From positions 2,671,001-2,735,000 of the forward strand of contig JAPXFQ010001003.1 in assembly GCA_028564705.1 (NCBI GenBank): 64,000 nt of DNA, given 5' to 3'. This document shows, piece after piece, positions 1-10,979 of the stretch. The position numbers and the translations under genes were made by a program. Each line of letters opens with the position of its first letter. Position 1 is the first letter of the stretch. The DNA comes from Apricaphanius iberus. Its lineage: Eukaryota > Chordata > Actinopteri > Cyprinodontiformes > Aphaniidae. Below the pieces are notes generated by a model, which saw only the letters and a list, made by a program, of their open reading frames with translations, ran no database searches and was not told where the DNA came from.

Positions 1-1160
1 ACAGTAAGTATATACAGCAGTGCAGAGTTTTAGTTTATTGTTCATGTGAATGGACTCAGACTCTGTGACTATTCAGAGTTCATCAGAGCGACAGCCTGGG
101 GGAAGAAACTGTTCTTGTGTCGGGTGGTTTTGGCGTACAGCGCTCTGTAACGCCGGCCTGAGGGGAGGAGCCTAAACAGATTGTGGCCAGGGTGTGAGGG
201 GTCAGTGGTGATTTTTCTGGCCCGCTTCCTGACCCTGGCCCGGAATAGGTCCTGAATGGAGGGAAGATCAGTACCTATGATCCTCTCTGAGGACCTGACT
301 GTTCTCTGCAGTCTGTCCTTGTCTTGCCTGGTGGCGGATCCGAACCAGACAGAGATGGATGAGGTCAGGACAGACTGGACTATTGCTGTGTAGAATATGG
401 TCAGCAGTTCCTGAGGCAGGTTGAACTTTCTGAGCTGACGCAGAAAGTACAGCCTTTGCTGGGCCTTCTTCCTTATAGAGTCAATGTGGGAGGTCCACTT
501 CAGGTCCCGTGTGATGGTGGATCCTAGGAACCTGAAAGACTCCACTGTGGGGACTGGCCTGTTGGTGATTATGAGAGGAGATGTTGATGGGGGTCTCTTC
601 CTGAAGTCCACTGTCATCTCCACAGTTTTGAGCGGGTTTAGCTCCAGGTGGTTCTGACTGCACCAGAGGACCAGCTGTTTCACCTCCCTTCTGTATGCAG
701 ACTCGTCGCCGTCACGGATGAGTCCAATGACGGTGGTGTCATCTGCAAACTTCAGGAGTTTCACAGAAGGGTCTCTTGACGTGCAATCAGTGGTGTAAAG
801 GGAGAAAAGCAGTGGGGAGAGAACACATCCCTGGGGGGCGCCGATGCTGAGGGACCGGGTGCTGGATATGAAGTTACCCAGTTTCACCTGCTGCCTCCTG
901 TCAGTCAGGAAACTGGTAATCCACTGACAGGTGGAGGGAGGCACGGTGAGCTGGGACAGTTTTTGGTGGAGGAGCTCTGGGACGATGGTGTTGAATGCAG
1001 AGCTGAAGTCCACAAACAGGACCCGAGCGTAGGTACCTGCAGAGTCTAGGTGGTGCAGGATGTAGTGGAGAGCCATGTTGACTGCATCATCCACTGACCT
1101 GTTTGCTTTATAGGCGAACTGCAGGGGGTCTAGCCGAGGATCCGTGATTTCCTTCACGAC
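1..1160 (-). mobile_element. L2/CR1-like non-LTR retrotransposon, 5'-truncated, reverse transcriptase C-terminal part
   Basis: Minus-strand reading is open from about 1208 to the stop at 69. From roughly residue 20 onward it is a LINE reverse transcriptase. Visible motifs are LDPLQFAYKANRSVDDA, then VDFSSAFNTI, then GAPQGCVLSPLLFSLYTTD, and the catalytic box FADDTTVIG with its two aspartates. After these comes the usual C-terminal thumb ending RLLPSGRRYRALYAK. The endonuclease and the first palm motifs are missing, so this is a 5'-truncated copy as made by target-primed reverse transcription. The start methionine at 1208 comes from flanking DNA, not the element. The 3' UTR runs off the window at position 1. 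The frame has no internal stop, so the insertion is fairly young. The clade (L2/CR1/Maui-like) is judged from motif style only. Confidence 0.9.
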
Positions 1161-3189
1161 CCCAAACACATCAAAACTGATTTCTGAATCAATAAAGCAG
1201 GCTAACATTTAGCTTCTGGAAAAGCCCTGAACCCACGCTTATGGAAAAGTTGCAGACTGTACTTAAAAATCAGGTTTATGCCAAAAAAACAATAAAAATA
1301 TGTTTATTTTAACTCAACCAATTCTAAAAAGAAATATAAATAAATATATAAATATCAAATAGCCAGCTGTAAATATTTTTTGGGTAAAAAAAAGAATAGG
1401 TGCTGGAGGTCATTTAACAAAATATTAGTGGGGGACAGTATTTACTTGAGCCTGTAAGTATAATTTTAACCCTGTATGGATTAAATTAAAAATCCAATAC
1501 ATTTAAAACTGAGGCACCCTGTTATTGTTTCTAAAAAACAATTAGAAGGTTTTGATCAATCAACCTTGAAAACAAAAAGGGTTTAAATGAATCATAATAT
1601 GCACAAAATTAACACACTAATCATCTCTTTAAGAAGAATATAAACATCTGACTGGAGCTCTAAGTTTTGAAAACACAACTCCACCCAGCAGTGCGGGCAA
1701 GACATGTGTTGGATTACATGCATCTCAAGGAAAAAAAGTAGTTTTCTTCAGTGTATAAAAAAAATACTCATGACAGGAGAAAATGTTTAGATGACATTGT
1801 TCAGCATACTTGTCCCTGTTTACATATTTACCTATTTAAATTAACCTTTATGTTTTTAATTCCTGCCCAAACAAACTGTGCTTCCATGTGTCTCACTGGT
1901 TGGTGACAAACTATCACTGTTGTTCATCACACTTTTAAAACTTTTAAAACAATTCAAAAGATACTGTAGATGACCACAAAATAGAACACATATTTAAGTG
2001 AAATAAATATTATATGTGCAAACCTGCATAGGATATGCAGGGTCCATGGTATGGATGAAGTGATCATACAAGTTCAGTCTACTGTAGTCTGAAAAATTGG
2101 GTAATATAAGCTCACTATGAATCCAGCTGTTCTGTAAAGGCCTCAGAGGATTGTTTGAGAACAATATTACACAAGAGCATCCTAGAAAATAAAGGAGACA
2201 AGTCAGTACATTGTAACTGTAAATTGCGCTGAATAACTTTGTGGCACTATAATGTTGTGGGGCCAGAACGGACAGGGAAGATGGTCAAAATAGTTGGGAA
2301 ATAGATGGAGCTCAATTCTGGTCAATTCTGCATAAAAGCTATGAAAGTTTCAGCTTGGCTTGGACAAGACTCAAGTCTAATATCTAGACAGTATCCATCA
2401 CTCTGCAGACAGTCCATGTTATTCCATGAACTCCAGTCTGTTTCACAATGATGTGAATTAATTTTGCTCCTGAATGAATACTGATCTTAGTATATGTGTA
2501 CCCAAGTCCTCAATTAAATTTTTTCTGGGTTTTGATAAGACAAAGACTGTTCATAACTAACCAACATAACCTCACTTCAGAAAAACTGAACTTTCCCTTT
2601 AAGAAGACTTATACTGCATGGTGCATATCGCATATCACTGTTTCATACTGTAAGGACTGGCTTTAGTCCTTTCAGGTAATGCGGCAATTATCAATCAAAG
2701 ATAAACACCCACCTCATATTGTAATGTATTTTTATATTCTCTTGGCTGGGCTTTTTCTCCTCTATTCACATACATACACCTGATTACGTCCACTGTCCAA
2801 GGTCAGAGGCTTCCATCTATATGATCATACAACATGAAAGAGGATCTGCAGAACTCTGTATGTACAGACTCTGTAGCACATACATAGCAGCCATTTATAA
2901 ATGCATAAGCAGAGGGAAGAATTACACAGAGACGCTCACATACGCACACGTCCAAATGCACGCAGCCACACACTGCAGCAGAGTGGTGCAGTAAAGTTAT
3001 CACTGCGACCTGTCCCATCAGCTGAGCCTATATCATTAACCAGTAATGTACCTTCTCTCAACCAATAACCTCTTTAGCATCACTGAATATAACCATAGGT
3101 TCAACACACATGTTAGCATTGTAGCAAAACAGCGAGGGACAAAGCACGATTAAAGTCAATGGCTTTACAGTAAAGTACAGTGAGGACTT
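1161..3189. other. Intronic AT-rich DNA, no gene seen
   Basis: Low-complexity AT-rich sequence after the LINE breakpoint. I see no open frame with family character and no structured RNA. It would be ank3 first-intron sequence if exon 2 lies beyond position 1. Confidence 0.5.
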
Positions 3190-3191
3190 AC

Positions 3192-3227
3192 TTCTGCCAA
3201 GTATTCTGCTGCTTCCTCCACTGCCAT
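3192..3227 (-). CDS. Candidate third alternative first exon of ank3 (12 codons)
   Basis: On the minus strand an ATG in good Kozak context (acaaacATGG) at 3227 opens MAVEEAAEYLAE. It runs straight into a consensus donor GTAAGT (bases 3191-3186). The junction is phase 0, the same phase as the two recognised ank3 first exons at 23263 and 52302, so it could splice to the same exon 2. The sequence is not in a repeat, and the upstream 230 bp are strongly polypyrimidine on the minus strand. I do not recognise this peptide in a known ankyrin. Short frames next to a GTAAGT also arise by chance, so this is a candidate only. Confidence 0.35.
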
Positions 3228-3460
3228 GTTTGTCAGCCTGCAGCTTAAAGTGTGAAACCTGAGCACTCAATGACTGTGGCAGCTAGCCCTGGCCTGGAAG
3301 CCAGGGAGAGAGGGATGGGGGCAAGAGAAGGGAGAGAGAGGGGAGGTCCTGACAGAGAGAGAGAGGAAGAGAGGGAGATAGGGGTATTTTGTCATAGCTA
3401 AAAATACCTGGCTATGAGTGAGAAAGTCCAGAAGGAGGAAGAAAAGCTCAGACATACATC
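3228..3460. other. Purine/pyrimidine-asymmetric tract upstream of the candidate exon
   Basis: The plus strand is rich in gaga/ggga runs (3300-3395) with almost no pyrimidines. On the minus strand this is a long CT-rich tract directly 5' of the ATG at 3227. Such tracts occur in TATA-less promoters and 5' UTRs, but they are also common in fish introns. Confidence 0.4.
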
Positions 3461-4592
3461 AGAAACAATCTCTCACTGAAGCAACAAGAGTTCTGATTGT
3501 AATATTCTGCACTGTATGTGTGACAAAATGACACCACCAGCTGGGAAATGTTGAAAAATCTTGTTGGGTTTATGCAACTCTGAACCATTGCTTACAATTA
3601 ATGCACATCCTTGTTGGAAGTATTAAAAGCCTCTCAAATATTAAACATTTTAAACTTCAATCTACTTTAGCAGGATTTCATGGGAACACAAAGGGGTTCA
3701 TAATTGTTAAGTGGAAGTAAAATAAAACTTGTTCAAAATATTTTTTGTAGGTTAAATTCTAGAAAAACTGATGTGAAGTCAAGTAATTAGTAAATATAAT
3801 CCACATGTTGTTGCTAATCAAAAAGAGCATCATGACAACAAAGTAACAGAGCAGATAGGCCAGGAATAAAATGGTGGAGCAGGTTTAAACAAAGATGGGT
3901 TATAAAAAAATACCCCCAGCTTTCCATTGTCTGGCGTAACCATCTCTTTACATTGCACAAGTAAAGAAATTGGTGTATAGTTCCGTTTTTCTTAGTTGTA
4001 ATAAGACCCACTTTATGTTTAGGCACATTGATCAGAACGAGGCCAAGAAGGGAGTTGCCAGTAACACCAGAGGAGCAAAGCACTAGCTACTGGTTGAAAA
4101 AGTAATTACCTAAACCTCTGCACCTCCTGGATTGACAAAAGAAAGGCACATTACTCAGTAAAACACATGGATCCTGGAGTGCTTAAAGTCGTACAAAAAA
4201 ACCAACAAATGTGTGATCAAGGTATCAAGTCACTGATCAACTTAATCATGACATACAACAAAGTTTTTGAACAGAAAACAGGACGGAAAATGTTTTTGTG
4301 TGTGCTATAATGTTTGAGTTTTGGAGTGGTCTAAATGAGAGTCGCGACTTGAATCAGACAGATAACCTGTATAATGAGGTACAAATTAAAGTGATGAAAA
4401 AGAAGCCCTCTAGTCTCATAGACTTTGCTTTAATTGTATTAAACTTATCAGGAGATGAATTGGTCAACACAGTTATAGCTTTTACACATGTGAAACCCCA
4501 ATTCTTCTGACTCAATGAGAAAAGAAAGACTACAACCTTAGGGGAAAACCAGGGAAAATACAGAGTGTTGCAAGAGGCATAGATGCAGTTAG
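3461..4592. other. Intergenic/intronic DNA, no gene seen
   Basis: Unremarkable AT-rich sequence. The open frames here (for example 3814-4083 minus and 4298-4510 plus) show no domain or splice support. Confidence 0.5.
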
Positions 4593-4644
4593 TATAAAAA
4601 GGAATGTGTTCATAGTCTTAACTGTGACTGCTCTCCTTAATAGG
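4593..4644 (+). promoter_or_regulatory. TATA box and probable non-coding first exon of the mfap4-like gene
   Basis: TATAAAAA at 4593-4600 is followed about 45 bp later by a consensus donor (TAGG then GTAAGT, GT at 4645-4646). A likely acceptor (tttaacag) ends at 5164, 16 bp before the ATG at 5181. This suggests a 5' UTR exon starting near 4622-4625, an intron of about 520 bp, and the coding exon. It is inferred from signals only. Confidence 0.4.
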
Positions 4645-5180
4645 GTAAGTTTATGACTGATCAGTTTAAAAATAATTTTAAATTACATTAAGAAATCACA
4701 GATAAATGTATGTGCTCTCTTTACAGTCCATTGAGTTTCCAAATTAAAGGAGCTGATTACATAATGATGGTAAGAATAGTAACAGACAGAAAGTCTGACT
4801 TTCCATGACATTAAAACCTTTGATTTTTCACTTATTTTGGAGATATATCATTCAGTTTTGCTTGCTCAGCCCACTTCTGCCCTTTAACTCAGTATAAGTT
4901 AACACTGCTTCAGATTAGCATTGTTTTTTTCTAGGAACATATTTCAGCAAATACCAACAAAAATCTCTTTATGGCAAGGATGGCTTTTGTATTTTCTTAT
5001 TGAAATAAGCTTACACTTAAGTATATTCTGTTTTGCTTTTCTATTTTCTGACATGTCTTAGTATTTTTAACTACCTGTTGTATTTTATTTTAAATCCTGT
5101 AGTCTTTATGTTATTACGGTAGGTTCTATTTTGCTGCTCAAAGTAACAACAGATGCTTTAACAGAAATACTTTTATCTGT

Positions 5181-7425
5181 ATGTTGAAGCTCAGAGTTGT
5201 TCTGGCATTGCTGTTGCTGGCTGTTACATATCAATCGCCTCAGCCAAGAGACTGTAGCGATGTCTACAGATCCGGTTCAGGTCTGGATGGAGTTTACACC
5301 ATCTACCCAGCAGGCCCCACCTCTCCTATACAGGTTTACTGCGACATGGGCAAAGATGATGTTGGCGGCTCTGCAGAAAAATGGACGGTGAGGATAAATG
5401 AACAAAGTTCACTTCAAACCAAAGAAATGGAATCTGTTTTTAGCCTTGTTTGTTTCCAAAGCCCTTTTACCCACTTTTTTAAGTGTGTGCTTTTTCTACC
5501 ATTTAACCTTGACATAACTTTAAAGTAACATCAATATAAATGACTATAGTGCATTTCCTTTTTGTTATTGTAAAAAGATTCTAGTATTTTACACATGAAA
5601 TACATACTCATCAAAATATTAGGCTACATCATTAAATATTCAGATCTCCTACGGTATATGTCCTGAAGAAACAAAGCATCCCAAAACCATAAAACTTCCA
5701 GCTCCATGCGTCAATGTTGGTTTGAGTTTCTCTTGCTGGAATTCAATTTTTTGGTTTATGCCAAACATGTCCTTCTTTCTGGTGTCAAAATAATTTAATG
5801 CTGGACTTATCTGTCCAAATGCCATTAGTCCAGAATTCCTGGTCTGAAGCAAACTTTAGTTACTTGTTCAGTCTTGTTCTAATTCTGAAATCAAGAAAAG
5901 CAAAAACCTCCAGGAGATCTAGTGAATACATTTTAGGATTTTTGAAGACTTCCTTTAACATTTTGCAGCCTGCCCTCAGGGTTAAATTAGTTAGGCAGAC
6001 TAGGGAATGCTGGTATTTCTTTTTAATGTCCACCAGTGTAGATTGTTCCTTACAGTTGAATAGCTGGTTCAGATTTGTTTGAGACCACATTTAATCCTTA
6101 ATGAAGTCATAGACTAAAACTATGTTTTATTGTGTCATTTCCGAAGGACACATGACAGCTATTTCAATTTCAAAGCAATGTTCCCTCTAACTTCAGTTGT
6201 TTTAAGAAAACAGCAACATACCTAGTCTCTGGGATTTTACCAGGGCAAATCTCTTTCAAAATGCTGAGTAATTGTTTTCTAACTATGTGCATGTTGCGAT
6301 TTTAGCCATGTTAACTTAGTCAGGGGTTGTAAATTTACTCTTCCAAGAAATAACATTTTCTTGAAATTATATTTTACAGGAAATTTTGAATGGTCTTTTC
6401 TTTTCTTTTTTTCTTGTATTATTCAGTTTTAGAATGTTTTTATTGTTAAAATTGTCCAAATATATATAAAAACACAGGGTATAGGGTGCCCAAATTATTT
6501 CACATAGCTATATTTTTAAGAAAATATTTTTATTTTTGTGGTTTTATTACTTTTGTATGTTAAAAATCAGGTAATTCAGAGAAGACGAGATGGCACAGTG
6601 AACTTCTTCATGAAGTGGGATCACTACAAGTCAGGATTTGGGAATGCTGCTGGAGAGTACTGGCTGGGTATGACAAAACCAATTATTAAAATAATAAGTT
6701 GGGGTAAAAAAGATTTTAATGTGCATGCATAGGGCTATAATCTACATATCTACTATTGCTATATGGAACAATAGTTAATGTGTTCCTGAAAATGAACTTA
6801 AGATATTCCTTTATTTTCCAGACTTATCTAGACTACACAGGAACCCTGCAGCCCACTTAAATATATTTGGTTAATCAAGGTTTAATTGTGACTGATGTTT
6901 ATTTCTTAGGCCTGGAAACAATGCACCTGCTGACTCACGACAGAAACTACGAGTTGAGGGTGGACATGGAGGACTTTGAGGGTCAGAAAGTGTTTGCTTA
7001 TTATTCTGCCTTCTCTGTTGGTCCAGAGTCAGAGGGATACAAGCTAAACCTGGGGAATTTCATAAAGGGGGCAGCAGGTAAGAAATCAAATTCTTAATAA
7101 AAAACTTTAAAAGTGCTGGAAACAATTTTATTGATAAATAAAATAAAGATTTATTGATGCATTTGTTCCAATAGGAGACTCTCTGAGCTTTCACAATGGA
7201 AGAAAATTCACAACCACTGACAAAGATCAAGATAGTCATGGCTCAAATTGTGCCAGGCTTTGTTATGGTGGATTCTGGTATGGGGACTGCTTCAGCGCCA
7301 ATCCAAATGGTATCTACACCTGGGGTCCTTCACCCAATGCAGTTGGTGTGCAGTGGAGGACTTTCAGAGGCCTTGAATACTCATTGAAAACCATGGTAAT
7401 GAAGATAAGACCAGCTAATGTGTAA
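5181..7425 (+). CDS. mfap4-like: Microfibril-associated glycoprotein 4-like secreted fibrinogen-domain lectin, four coding exons
   Basis: Exons are 5181-5387, 6571-6667, 6910-7077 and 7175-7425, all with GT/AG ends, giving 240 aa plus TAA; human MFAP4 is about 255 aa. Residues 1-17 are a signal peptide ([14 protein letters not shown]). The rest is one fibrinogen-related domain. It starts RDCSDVY, with a C25/C54 pair, then [57 protein letters not shown], and the calcium loop DKDQD (174-178). The C-terminal cysteine region is [15 protein letters not shown] and the end is [16 protein letters not shown]4 proteins are secreted, bind elastic fibres and carbohydrate, and in fish form large families, some expressed in myeloid cells. 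The integrin-type RGD of mammalian MFAP4 is not seen, and there is a short insertion (SAE) in the usual GGKWT. Intron 1 holds a Tc1 remnant. The gene lies antisense inside the inferred ank3 intron. Confidence 0.9.
5640..6095 (-). mobile_element. Tc1-like transposase remnant in mfap4-like intron 1
   Basis: Read on the minus strand, the 5640-5850 part gives, across frames, TDESSIKLF and VWHKP and then [12 protein letters not shown]. These match the first DDE aspartate region and the HGGGSVMVWGCF block of Tc1 transposases. The 5860-6095 part has a helix-turn-helix-like stretch, with [17 protein letters not shown] and then [13 protein letters not shown]. Stops and frameshifts break it, and neither terminal repeat is visible. 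It is an old dead copy, unlike the other Tc1 pieces in the window. Confidence 0.75.
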
Positions 7426-8054
7426 AAACAGGACAAAATCACAGGAATTATGCTATATATCTTCTGTATAATAACAGAGCCACATCTTATAAACACAATT
7501 CTTTGTTGCAGAGAACATGCAAGTCCAGAATGATGTCTCCAATGGTAAAAATGAATGGATACATCTGGAATTTATATATTCTCAATTTGAAATACTAGTG
7601 AGGGCTGTTATTGTCTGGACAAGTCAAATCAGCAATCTTCCTCTGCAATTTTGTTTATCCATAGTATGGACATCACATATTTAAAAACAAAATCCCTTTA
7701 TTTTCTTATTTTCAAATTAAATGAGTTTGTTTTTCAGATAAAAAACACTTTAAAAGTACCACTCTGGTTGAATAAAATAAAATGTACAAGCTCCACTTCA
7801 AAACTAAAATACTGAAATGCATTTGTTCATACAAATCTGATTTAGTAAAGTTCCAACCACGAATACATTAGAATTGAACACAAATACACAAAGCTCTGCT
7901 CATTTAAATTCAAATCCTCTGCCAGTCCCTGGTGGCCAGGCAGTAGTACTGCATGACGTGCAGCAGAAGACGGGCTTGTGTTTAGGCAGTGAAAAATATC
8001 AATTCCTTCACATGTAGGCAATATCAAAAGTTTCAGTTTCAGTTAATTGGGAAG

Positions 8055-8056
<2 letters not shown>
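7426..8056 (+). other. 3' UTR and downstream flank of the mfap4-like gene
   Basis: After the stop at 7423-7425 the first good polyadenylation signal is AATAAA at 7771-7776, giving a 3' UTR of about 350-370 nt. The DNA beyond it up to the TA repeat shows no gene. Confidence 0.5.

Positions 8057-8108
<52 letters not shown>
8057..8108. repeat. (TA)n microsatellite, about 26 units
   Basis: Uninterrupted TA dinucleotide run. Confidence 0.97.
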
Positions 8109-8111
<3 letters not shown>

Positions 8112-9149
8112 AGAATCTGCTATTCTAATTTATTAGCTTTGTTTTAAGAATGTGTGCAGGGTTTGTTTTGTAATGTATCTGTATATTCTGATGTACAAAA
8201 TAAGGAGCTGATAAAAACAACGTGTGTGTGTTCTGTTTGTGTATCTTACAATGCATCTGATTTGCTGCTGAGAGCTCCATTCTGATTGGCTGCTAGGCCA
8301 CTGCAGTCTCTGTGTTCTCACAGCACTTGAGTTACAGATGGAGGAGGATCAAAACAGCAGGCACTAATGCCTCATCGCCTCTGCTTTCTGTCACTCCTTC
8401 CACATTTCCTTTAATGATTAGGATCTTTGATCTGTCAAGTTTATTTGCAGTGCTGACTCATGGATCACTCAGCACATTTTAAAGCCTTTTTAGCTCCAGA
8501 TTTATGATACATCCATGGAACATCAGGAAGATTTGAGCATCATCTGGTCTCATTATCAATGGCCGGGTAATGTGTACTGCTTTTTTTTCTCACAGGCCAA
8601 TATCAAATGATGTTGCTCTACTGCTACTGCCACTGCAGAGACAAAGGTGGAATGAGGACATATATCTGTATGAGTGCGTATGCAGACTGTGAATCAGACA
8701 GGAGCACCTGAAGACAGAGCTCAGTCCTGCATGTATTCAGATCTGTGCGTGTCTAAATTTTACCTCTGCAAGCACTGCAAGGTGTTGGTAGAAAGGAAAG
8801 CATAATCCTCTGTGGGGCTGCTCCCCCTGTTTGGTTTATTCAACAGAGCTGGAGAAATTCTCATGAATAAGTGAACACCAGGCATCAACCAAACTAATGC
8901 ATGGGACACAGGTCTTTACCAACAAGATTTAGCAGTGATTGTGCAGAGCTGTTATACAAACACAGTGCTCATGTATGCAGACAAAAAATCCTACTTTCAG
9001 ATTATCTGCAGCATCTACTTCCCCTCATTATGCAGAGAGCATGAATGCTATTGGATTTTTAAAATGATATTGATCTGAGCTCAGGAGGACTAAGAGATGG
9101 CAGACATATGAGGCTGTGCTGGAACGCAGCAGTGGCTCATGTTCACCGT
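8109..9149. other. Non-repetitive DNA, candidate regulatory sequence
   Basis: Mixed-composition sequence without open frames of interest. The part from 8330 to 8620 is less AT-rich than its surroundings and not visibly repeat-derived, as fish conserved non-coding elements often are. No comparison is possible here. Confidence 0.35.
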
Positions 9150-10979
9150 TATAGGAATTGTGACCATCACAGACCTGTTACGTCTTCTTTAAAAAGCTCT
9201 TCTATCCTCCTTATCTGTATAAAAGACACTAATCCATACCTTCAGACAGTCAAAGTACAACCTCCACCATGACCAAGACCAGAGAGTTGTTCAAGGACAC
9301 CAGGGACAGGAATGTACACCTGCACAAGTCTGGGATAAGTCAATCTTCAATAGTCAAGCAGCTTGGTGAGAAGAGCTAGACTGTTGTACCATTTAATAGA
9401 AAATGGACAATCATTAACAATCTCCCTTGACGTGGGACTCCATTACTAATCTAACCTTGTGTGGTACATAGGATCTTGAGAATGGTGAGGAAACAGCCCA
9501 GAACTACCCAGGGAGAAATGCTCAATGAGCTGAGGAGAGCTGGGACCACAGTAATAAAGGTCACTATTAGTAACACACTATAGATAAATTCCTGCCTCTT
9601 TTGATAAGTCTCCTTGCTTAAGTCGGCACATGTCAAGGCCCTCTTAGTTTGCCAGAAACCATCTAGATGTTTCAGAGGAGGATTGGGAGAATTCCATGAG
9701 GTCAGATGAGATCAAAATACAACTCTTTGGTATGGACACCACTCACTGTGTTTGGAGGGGTAAGAATGGTGAGTTGCATCGCAAGAATACCATAACCACT
9801 GTGAAACATAGGGGTCTAAACATTATGCTTTGGGGCTGCTTTTCTTCAAAGAGAACAGGATGACTGTTCTTGAGATTTTGGGCAAAAACATTCCATTATT
9901 AACAGCAAAAAAAATGTGGCAGGATCTTCCAGCATGACACTTACATTTACATTTACATGCACCGCTAAATCAAGAATGTATGGAGTAATCGGACTAAGGG
10001 CTTACTATGTGCAGCGAGCCGAGTTCCAGTTTACATGGAAATTGAATTATTAAATGAAGTACGTTCCACTCCCTAACAATATATGGTGGCATGCGCCCCT
10101 ACGTGTTAGCCTAAACGCTGTTAGCTTCCAGCTATATTCAGACAGTAAACTGAGGCTGGAGGGGGTGAAGCAGACGGGAGTTAAAGCATGATATTCACAG
10201 TAACAATGCATCGCCTCTTTTTAAGTCCAAACATACACTGATTGGCCGCTTATGTTAGTCTTAGATGCCATATGCCTCTTATAACACTACTGTTGTTATT
10301 GCTGAGTCACATTTCTGGCTGACATATAGTAACATCCCGAGGGGGTAAGCAAGTGCGGGCAGGGGTGCTGATTGCAGAGCAGTCTGATTCTCGATTCTTC
10401 CATAACTTGTCTTTAGCCAATCACAGTAACAACGCAGCAATGTTTGTTTTGCTATGGCTGGGCACCTGCTGCTATCTTCATATCTGAACACCCACCCATG
10501 CACCTGCCACCAAAGCACAATGCTATCAAATGATTGGTCCGCACCACCAGTGGAGTCGAGTCGAACGGTTTAGTTGGAGCAGTACAAGATGGATTTTCAT
10601 GGGTTTGTAAAACTCCAAATCTCTTGAGAATCTAGTTTGTCGCGCATGGTTAGGGCAACAAAGGAGTGGCTTTGTAAACAGTATTTCAAGGTTCTGGAGT
10701 GGCCTAGCCAGTCTCCAGACCTCATTCAATAGAGAATCTGTGGAGAGAAGATCTGCATCGAACAATTGGCCAAAATATTTGCTAGAGTGTGTGCAAACCT
10801 AGAGAAGGCCTACAGGAGTACTTAAGTGAACTTTTTTATTGACAAAATACGTATTTTCTGCACAATTATACAACTAAACAATTTTAAAATCATAAAATGT
10901 ATTTAAATAATTTACAGACCTCTCTCTATAACTTGCACAATCAGTGGCTGCTAAATTGTTTTTTTGCCCCACTGTATTT
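9150..10979 (+). mobile_element. Tc1-like DNA transposon, decayed, split by a nested insertion
   Basis: The element reads on the plus strand. A promoter-like stretch (tgtataaaagacac, about 9217) precedes the transposase ATG at 9269 ([22 protein letters not shown]...). DNA-binding residues follow, then [11 protein letters not shown] (about 9700), [14 protein letters not shown] (about 9810), FQHD at about 9933, and EWPSQSPDL (about 10700). Several stops are present. The 3' end carries the terminal-repeat-like tail ending tttgccccactgta at 10966-10979. A matching 5' terminal repeat is not recognisable, so the start coordinate is approximate. About 700 bp of unrelated DNA breaks the frame right after the second catalytic aspartate. 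Confidence 0.85.
9943..10650. repeat. Unidentified insertion inside the Tc1-like element
   Basis: Tc1 homology stops at the codons for QHD (about 9942) and resumes at about 10650 in the ARATKEW region (ggttagggcaacaaagg). The intervening 700 bp are unrelated and more GC-rich. They begin with a short tttaca tandem (9947-9957) and contain no long frame. I could not find terminal repeats or a clear target duplication, so the class is unknown (SINE, MITE or recombined filler). Confidence 0.6.

Noticed and set aside
5388..5528. Extension of MFAP4-like exon 1 frame to the stop at 5528
   Set aside because: Passes a consensus GTGAGG donor; residues after KWT lose fibrinogen-domain similarity, which resumes at 6571.
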